Source of the DNA: Paenarthrobacter sp.
GTDB lineage: Bacteria; Actinomycetota; Actinomycetes; Actinomycetales; Micrococcaceae
Direction of reading: 5' to 3'
Length of the DNA: 64,000 bases
Assembly: GCA_031179305.1 (NCBI GenBank)
Contig: JAPSHX010000003.1
Span: 21,955 to 85,954 of the forward strand
The notes beneath the pieces were generated by a model that worked only from the letters and a program-made list of their open reading frames with translations, was not told where the DNA came from and ran no database searches. A program made the position numbers and the translations under genes. Each line of letters opens with the position of its first letter. Position 1 is the first letter of the stretch. Shown in pieces: positions 58,052-64,000 of the stretch.

Positions 58052-58314
58052 GCGTGGCCCTCGAACGCTTCTTCGTCGTCGTAGTTCTCAAGCTGATCCA
58101 CGGCGTTGGCCACGGCGGCATCTGCGCTGGCGATTGCGGTCGGCAGGACTACGGCCTGGGCGACGATGACGTCGGTGCCGTTAAACGTAGCCGCCGGGCT
58201 GCCGTGGAGGACGTAGCCTTCGGCGAGGGCATTGTGGATGCGCTCGCAGAAGTCGCGGGTATCCGGACCTGTCACCAGGCGGTAGGAGAGTTTTTCTTCA
58301 GTGGGTTCAGGCAT
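58048..58314 (-). CDS. DUF1737-type protein
   Basis: LSYRLVTGPDTRDFCERIHNALAEGYVLHGSPAATFNGTDVIVAQAVVLP. Confidence 0.8.
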   Translation of the reverse strand: MPEPTEEKLSYRLVTGPDTRDFCERIHNALAEGYVLHGSPAATFNGTDVIVAQAVVLPTAIASADAAVANAVDQLENYDDEEAFEGHA

Positions 58315-58326
58315 AGCTGGTGCTCC

Positions 58327-58440
58327 TCAGTCACGCTTGCAGTACGAGTTGTCGATACGCCGAGTAGTCACCTGAGGCACCCCGCCGGAGAGAGGGTTGC
58401 CGACCAGCAAGTCAGGGCTTTGCGCTGGTGCTCATTACTC
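58327..58440 (-). ncRNA. SAM-IV-like riboswitch
   Basis: Minus strand GAGTAATGAGCACCAGCGCAAAGCCCTGACTTGCTGGTCGGCAACCCTCTCTCCGGCGGGGTGCCTCAGGTGACTACTCGGCG, matching the actinobacterial SAM-IV core as I recall it; upstream of the metZ operon. Confidence 0.85.
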
Positions 58441-58522
58441 AAGAAAAACGTAGCATCCGCGGGCATCCGGCCGCACTTGCGGGCGGTGGGGCCGTCGTCA
58501 TGTTGCGTAATCGGCGGCCGTT

Positions 58523-60229
58523 TCACGCTTTGTCCCTGAGCGCACGGACGGCGGCACCGACTGTGGAGAAGAAGTGGTCCGGCGTGAACCGCGCTGCCGT
58601 TCCGAGGCGGATCAACTTGTCCTTCACAGGGCCTTTGAGTTCGGCGAACACCAGATCCACGCCGTGACGGGCCAGCCATTCATCCAACGTGACAAGGTCG
58701 TCCAAGGCTGTGGTGTCGATCCCGGTGATGGGTTCCGCGGCGAGGATGACGTGGGAGATTTCATCCGACGTTTCGTCCAGTTGCTCCCGGACAAAGCTCG
58801 CAAGGACCTGTCCGTTGCCGAAGAACAGCGGTGCATCGAAGCGGAGGATCAGGAGCCCCGGGATGCGTTCGCCTTCCGGGTGGCGGGCAAGATCGTGGTA
58901 ACCGGGCCGTCCTTCCTGCGAGCCGAGTTCAGTACGATAGGGGTCCCACGCCCGGCGAACGAAGTCCAGGAGTGCCAAGGCAATGGCTACCAGGATTCCC
59001 TGCAGCACACCCACCAAGAGCACCCCCAGGAATGTTGCCAGCATCACCACGGATTCGCTGCGGCTCATGCGCACAAGCCGGCGGACACCTGTGGGATCCG
59101 CCAAGGCAACAGCGGCCGCGATCACCACCGCAGCCAACGTGGAGGAGGGCAGGAACTCGGTGACGCCAGGTGCGAGGAGCATAAAGGCGAGGACCAGAAA
59201 GGCTCCCACAGCGCCAGTTAGTTGCGACTTGGCGCCGGCATCCACCGCCACTGGGGTGCGCGAGGAACTGCCGCAGATCGGGAATCCGCCCAAAACTCCG
59301 GTTGCTGCGTTCGCTGCCCCGAGCGCAGCCATCTCCCTGTTCCCCGATACCCTCCTTCCTTCTTTTGCGGCCAAGGACTGAGACAGCACGCCCGTATCCG
59401 CGAAGGCCATCAGGGCGATTCCGGCAGCAGCCGGCAGCAGCAGGAGCGCGTCCGCCCAAGTGATGCCGCCAAGGGAAGGAGTCGGCAGCCCTTGAGGCAG
59501 TGCCCCGGTGACCTTGACGTCGTCGTTCAGGCCCCAAACTGCGGTGGCGATGCATGAGCCGATCACTGCCAGCAGAACGCCGGGCACCTTCCACTTCAGT
59601 CCCCGCGGGATCCAAATCAGCGCCAGAGAGCCAAGACCCAACAACAACGCCGGAAAGTTGGTGCCACCATTCAGCACTGTTGTGAAAGTGGAAGCCAGTT
59701 TTTCCCAGACGGACTCGCCCTCGGGCTCGATCCCCAGAAAAGCGGGCAGTTGTGACAATCCTACGAACAGCGCCAAGCCGTTCAGGTACCCAAGCCGAAT
59801 GGGCTTGGAGAGCAGGCCTGTGACGGTTCCCAGTTTCAGCGCCGAGCCAGCCAGCATGATGGCTCCAACCAGTACAGCCAGGAGCCCCGCCAGCGCCACC
59901 GACTTTTCGCTGCTACCCGCTGCCAGAGGCACGATCGCTGCGGCAATCATGGGAGCAAGGGCCGAGTCGGGGCCGAGGACCAGGATTCGGGAAGGCCCCA
60001 CCACCGCGTAAACCAGCAGCGGGACCACGGTGGCGTAAAGACCGGTGACGGGTGGAAGGCCAGACGCCTGTGCGTAGGCCATCCCGGCGGGTACCAGCAG
60101 GGCGAACAGCGCAGCACCCGCCACCACATCATGCCGCAGCCATTCGCGTTTGTAGCCCTTGAGCGCCCAAGCGCCCGAAAGCCGGTCCTTGGCGGAAGAC
60201 TTGGGGGAAGAACGGGCGGGTGAACTCAT
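58523..60229 (-). CDS. SulP family anion permease with STAS domain
   Basis: WLRHDVVAGAALFALLVPAGMAYAQASGLPPVTGLYATVVPLLVYAVVGPSRILVLGPDSALAPM; C-terminal STAS; start refined to 60229. Confidence 0.93.
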   Translation of the reverse strand: MSSPARSSPKSSAKDRLSGAWALKGYKREWLRHDVVAGAALFALLVPAGMAYAQASGLPPVTGLYATVVPLLVYAVVGPSRILVLGPDSALAPMIAAAIVPLAAGSSEKSVALAGLLAVLVGAIMLAGSALKLGTVTGLLSKPIRLGYLNGLALFVGLSQLPAFLGIEPEGESVWEKLASTFTTVLNGGTNFPALLLGLGSLALIWIPRGLKWKVPGVLLAVIGSCIATAVWGLNDDVKVTGALPQGLPTPSLGGITWADALLLLPAAAGIALMAFADTGVLSQSLAAKEGRRVSGNREMAALGAANAATGVLGGFPICGSSSRTPVAVDAGAKSQLTGAVGAFLVLAFMLLAPGVTEFLPSSTLAAVVIAAAVALADPTGVRRLVRMSRSESVVMLATFLGVLLVGVLQGILVAIALALLDFVRRAWDPYRTELGSQEGRPGYHDLARHPEGERIPGLLILRFDAPLFFGNGQVLASFVREQLDETSDEISHVILAAEPITGIDTTALDDLVTLDEWLARHGVDLVFAELKGPVKDKLIRLGTAARFTPDHFFSTVGAAVRALRDKA

Positions 60230-60415
60230 ACAGCGATCATTCCTGACCCATGCTGTTTGCGGAACAAGGCGGTCGTCGTATGTGGAAATCCAAACCTTCA
60301 TGAGGCCCGCCCAAATGTGACGCCCCGGGAGCATAATTGACGCAGTACGACCCCCTGTAACTTCGCATGAAATCAGGTCGCGGTGAACGGACAGAGCAGT
60401 TCTACACTCAAGCCC

Positions 60416-61711
60416 ATGCTGCACTTTGGATGGTTCGTGGGCCACGGTTTTGGTGTCCAGGGCTGGGGGACTCCCGGCTACAGCCTGGGCTACGACTGGA
60501 AGAAACCCGCCCTGTATCAGGATGCTGTCCGGGCCTTTGAGCAATCCGGGTTGGATTTGTTCATCATCGAGGATTCACTCACCGTCCCGGACACTTACGG
60601 CGGCACGGCCGAGGTCTCCCTGGCCCACGCGTCTTTCGCTCCGAAACACGATCCGTTGGCACTGGTTCCGTATCTTCTGTCCGCTACGGAGCACCTTGGA
60701 ATCGTGCCAACGGTCAGCGCTTCCTTCTACCCGCCCTTCACTGCCGCCCGGCTCCTGGCTACGCTGCAACACTTTTCGGAAGGGCAGCTTGGCTGGAATG
60801 TGGTTACGTCCGGCAGCGACCTCGCCGCTCAGAATTATGGGCTGGACCAGCAGATTGAACATGACCTCCGGTACGAGAAAGCGGAGGAATTCGTCGACGT
60901 CGTCAGGCGGCTCTGGCGTAGTTGGGAACCGGGCGCTGTGCTTGAGGACGTTGAGGCGGGAGTGTTCGCGGACCACAACAAGGTGCACCCCATCAACCAT
61001 CAGGGCGACTTCTTCAAGGTCAGGGGGCCGCTGAACACTGCGCCTTTGCCGGAAGAACCCGTGCTGGTGCAGGCCGGAGCTTCTCCCCGGGGCAAGGCGT
61101 TCGCGGGCGGGCATGCTGACGTGGCCATTGCCTTGGCTCGTGGCGTTGACGGTATGAAGTCCTACCGGGATTCGATCCGCGCTGAAGCTGCGAAGGCCGG
61201 CCGCAATCCCGACGACGTCAAGGTACTTTTTGTCCTGAAGCCCACCGTTGTTGGTTCCACGGCCGAGGCAGCGGAGTTGCGGGCACGGAGGCGTGAACTC
61301 ACCCAGCGCGACATCGACAGCCAGCTCAACTCCATCTCCTACCTTTCAGTGATCGACTTCAAACAGTTCGACCTCGACGCTCCGCTGCCGGAGTTGAGCA
61401 CCAACAGCAACCAAGGGACGCTGGAGCATTTCGCCAAGGCCGCCCCTCCGGGTTCCACACTGCGGCAGATCCTGCAGGCGCGCAGCGGGGGAGCGGGTGA
61501 TTCGATCGTTGGTACGGTTGGCGAAATCGCTGACTACCTGGAGTCGACAGGGTCTGAAGTGGGCGGCGACGGTTTCCTGTTTTCCGGCTTCGTGGACCCG
61601 GTGACCGTGCACGGTGTGCTGGACAAACTCACCCCTGAACTGCGGCGGCGCGGCTTGTTGAGGAAGAGTTATGGCAACGGTGGTTTCCGGCAGAATCTCT
61701 TGGACTTCTGA
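60416..61711 (+). CDS. LLM class flavin-dependent monooxygenase (NtaA/SnaA/DszA type)
   Basis: MLHFGWFVGHGFGVQGWGTPGYSLGYDWKKPALYQDAVRAFEQSGLDLFIIEDSLTVPDTYGG...VTSGSDLAAQNYG. Confidence 0.9.
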   Translation: MLHFGWFVGHGFGVQGWGTPGYSLGYDWKKPALYQDAVRAFEQSGLDLFIIEDSLTVPDTYGGTAEVSLAHASFAPKHDPLALVPYLLSATEHLGIVPTVSASFYPPFTAARLLATLQHFSEGQLGWNVVTSGSDLAAQNYGLDQQIEHDLRYEKAEEFVDVVRRLWRSWEPGAVLEDVEAGVFADHNKVHPINHQGDFFKVRGPLNTAPLPEEPVLVQAGASPRGKAFAGGHADVAIALARGVDGMKSYRDSIRAEAAKAGRNPDDVKVLFVLKPTVVGSTAEAAELRARRRELTQRDIDSQLNSISYLSVIDFKQFDLDAPLPELSTNSNQGTLEHFAKAAPPGSTLRQILQARSGGAGDSIVGTVGEIADYLESTGSEVGGDGFLFSGFVDPVTVHGVLDKLTPELRRRGLLRKSYGNGGFRQNLLDF

Positions 61712-63276
61712 TGGTGTCCGCTGAACCGCGAACCTTCCTGATCAGCGCGGCTCCGGTGCGGGCGTCGGACGTGGCGCTGGCTGCTGAAGATCCTTCGTTT
61801 CACGTGGAACTCAACCAAGAAGCGTTGTCTTTGATGGCTCGGTCGAGGGAAATAGTGGAGCTCACAGCGGCCTCCGGGAAGCGTGTGTACGGGCTCAACA
61901 CCCTGCTTGGATCAGGCCGGGATACGGCTGTGGAGGAGAAGTCGCTTCTGGCGTATCAGGTACAGGTGGTCCGATATCACAACAGTGGTGTGGGCGCGTA
62001 TTTGGACCGGGCTGCTGCCCGAGCCGTACTCCTCGCCCGGCTTATCGGTTTCAGCCGTGGTGGTTCCGGCGTGCGACCCGAAACGGCGGGCTTCTATGTC
62101 GAAATGCTCAACCGTGGGATCTTCCCCGCCATCCCTCGGGAAGGGTCAGTGGGCTCATCGGACCTGACCCAACTTGCCGCCGTCGCGGCCGTGGCCTTGG
62201 GAGAGGGCGAAGCATTCAACGCAGACGGCACGCTGATCCCCGGTGCCAAAGCGCTCGCCGACGCCGGGCTCCAGCCACTTGTTCTCGCGCCGGGCGAGGC
62301 CCTGGCCCTTGTCAGTGCCAACGCGTACTCGGTGGGCGTAGGAACCCTCGCCTTGGTGCAGTTGCAGCACCTGGCCGAACTGGCCGACGTCGCACTTTCC
62401 CTCTCCCTGGAGACGATCGCAAGGTACGACGGCGGCGGAAACCTCAGCCCGTTCTCGCCGCCAATTCAAGCGGCCAAGGCGGTTGACGGGCAGCGGGAGT
62501 CGGCTGCTGCTGTTCGCCGCCTCCTTAACGGTGGTTGGTTGGAGAACGTTCGTTCGGAAGTATCGGTGCAGGATGCGTTATCGTTTCGGGCGGCGCCTCA
62601 GACGCACGGGGCATTTCGATCCCTGGTGAAGCAGCTCGGTGCTGCGTTGGAAGTGGAGTTGAACGGCCGCGGAGACAATCCCCTGGTCGATGTCGAATCC
62701 GGGCAGATGGTGTCCGGCGGTAACTTCCAACCGATGCAGCTCGCTCTCGCCTTTGAAGGCCTGAGGCTGGCTTTGGCGCATGTCGGGATTTCCTGTGAGC
62801 GCCGCACCGCCAAGTTGTATCCCCCGCAACGTGCTATCCGGGCCCGCCACCTGCAGGCGGCATCCTCCGGGGAAGCTCTGGCCCAAGAGGAACTTCCCGG
62901 GCTTCTCTGGTACTCGGCCGCCGGGCTGCTGGCCGAGCTCAAGTTTCTGGCCGCGCCGGCGACGCTCGGGGCCCCGACGCTTTCTGCCGATGTCGAGGAC
63001 CATTCGACCCTGGCCCCGCTCGCCCTGCAGCAGCTCGAAAAGTCGTTGGAGGCTGCTGAAAAACTCTTGGTTATCGAGGCGCTGACGGCGTCTTACCTGC
63101 TGCTTGAAGCGGGAGCTTTACAGCCGCTCGGAAGGGGGACGGGCGCCGTCGTGGGACGACTAGCCGATGTGCTTGCCGACCGGCCCGCGGCTCCTGACCT
63201 GGTGGCGCGTGCGCGTGTGGAGTTGCGGGATGCCGTGACCCGGGAATTTTCGGAGACATGGGAGGAAACGTGGTGA
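61711..63276 (+). CDS. aromatic amino acid lyase (HAL/PAL-fold) family protein with non-canonical MIO site
   Basis: VYGLNTLLGSGRD; YHNSGVGAYLDRAAARAVLLARLIGFSRGGSGVRPET; GSVGSSDLTQLA; QDALSFRAAPQTHGAF; GDNPLVDVESGQMVSGGNFQPMQLALAFEGL. Confidence 0.88.
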   Translation: MVSAEPRTFLISAAPVRASDVALAAEDPSFHVELNQEALSLMARSREIVELTAASGKRVYGLNTLLGSGRDTAVEEKSLLAYQVQVVRYHNSGVGAYLDRAAARAVLLARLIGFSRGGSGVRPETAGFYVEMLNRGIFPAIPREGSVGSSDLTQLAAVAAVALGEGEAFNADGTLIPGAKALADAGLQPLVLAPGEALALVSANAYSVGVGTLALVQLQHLAELADVALSLSLETIARYDGGGNLSPFSPPIQAAKAVDGQRESAAAVRRLLNGGWLENVRSEVSVQDALSFRAAPQTHGAFRSLVKQLGAALEVELNGRGDNPLVDVESGQMVSGGNFQPMQLALAFEGLRLALAHVGISCERRTAKLYPPQRAIRARHLQAASSGEALAQEELPGLLWYSAAGLLAELKFLAAPATLGAPTLSADVEDHSTLAPLALQQLEKSLEAAEKLLVIEALTASYLLLEAGALQPLGRGTGAVVGRLADVLADRPAAPDLVARARVELRDAVTREFSETWEETW

Positions 63277-64000
63277 GTACAGCGATCCGCAAACATGGTG
63301 TTCACGCGGCTGTCCCAACTCCGGACGGGCTGGACGCCTCAGTCCTGGACAAAGTGGGTAACACTCCGCTGGTGAAGTTGGAGGCGCTGGGTCACGGTCT
63401 GGGCAGCACCATCCACGTCAAGCTTGAGTCCGAAAACCCGGGTGGTTCCATCAAGGACCGCACCGCGCTGAGTATGGTTCGGGCGGCGGAAAGGTCTGGC
63501 GAACTGCAACCGGGCGCCACGATTGTGGAAAGTACGTCGGGCAACACCGGGATCGGGCTCGCCCTCATCGGACACCTGACCGGACACCCGGTGGTGGTGG
63601 TTACGGGCGACACGATCTCCCAGGAGAAGCTTGCCGCGCTGCACAACTACGGCGCCCGAGTGATCCTCACGGACTGGAACGCGCCGTCGGAATCGCCGGA
63701 GAACGCACGCGCCGTGGCAGCGCGGATTACCGCCGGGACACCTGGCGCATGGCGACCCATGCAGTTCGATAACCCTGCCAATCCCGCCGCTCACTATGAA
63801 ACCACCGGGCCGGAGATTTGGGAGCAGACAGGTGGTCTGGTTACCCACTTCGTAGCGGGTATCGGCACAGGGGGGACCATCAGCGGGAACGGCCGGTTCT
63901 TGAAGGAAAGCGTGGCTTCCTCGCGGCCAGGTGGGCACGTGGAAGTTGTTGGCGCCGACCCCTATGGCTCTGCCTACAGCGGCGGACATCCCGGCGAGAT
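63273..64000 (+). CDS. cysteine synthase/cystathionine beta-synthase family PLP enzyme (truncated by window end)
   Basis: LDKVGNTPLVKLEALGHGLGSTIHVKLESENPGGSIKDRTALSMVRAAERSG...VESTSGNTGIGLALIGHLTGHPVVVV; GTGA overlap with upstream gene. Confidence 0.9.
   Translation, partial: MSTAIRKHGVHAAVPTPDGLDASVLDKVGNTPLVKLEALGHGLGSTIHVKLESENPGGSIKDRTALSMVRAAERSGELQPGATIVESTSGNTGIGLALIGHLTGHPVVVVTGDTISQEKLAALHNYGARVILTDWNAPSESPENARAVAARITAGTPGAWRPMQFDNPANPAAHYETTGPEIWEQTGGLVTHFVAGIGTGGTISGNGRFLKESVASSRPGGHVEVVGADPYGSAYSGGHPGE

Noticed and set aside
1-64000. CRISPR arrays, rRNA, transposases, prophage genes
   Set aside because: No regularly spaced direct repeats with unique spacers and no recognisable transposase, integrase or phage structural ORFs were seen.

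Overview
High-GC actinobacterial chromosomal window; gene content and order look like Arthrobacter/Paenarthrobacter (inferred from gene style, not searched). Left third: sugar catabolism. This includes an araB-araD-araA-aldose-epimerase operon with a LacI regulator, xylB/xylA with a ROK regulator, and a Gfo/Idh + DUF993-like + TIM-barrel isomerase cluster with a LacI regulator and recurring LacI-type operators. Middle: a TetR/ABC exporter pair, ArsR/NAD-binding and LysR/MFS pairs, tRNA-Gly(CCC), two secreted proteins sharing an FG-GAP-like C-terminal module, dcd, a DUF559-like protein bracketed by an inverted repeat family, a Kef/KhtTU-like antiporter and a complete mrpA(B)CDEFG operon. Right third: a TPP riboswitch with ykoEDC; a probable DtxR/IdeR iron box between a penicillin-acylase/siderophore-GNAT unit and a siderophore-interacting protein; a WXG100-like/DUF6973-like protein with a lipoprotein partner; an XRE-HTH-MurA fusion; a SAM-IV-like riboswitch upstream of a DUF1737-rhodanese-metZ operon; SulP; and an LLM monooxygenase / HAL-fold lyase / CysK-like cluster whose HAL-fold member lacks the canonical Ala-Ser-Gly MIO triad. 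No CRISPR arrays, rRNA or transposases were seen. Best candidates for something undescribed: the LLM/HAL-like/CysK-like cluster, the iron-boxed acylase unit, the WXG/lipoprotein pair and the HTH-MurA fusion. All calls come from reading sequence and motifs; no database search was run.
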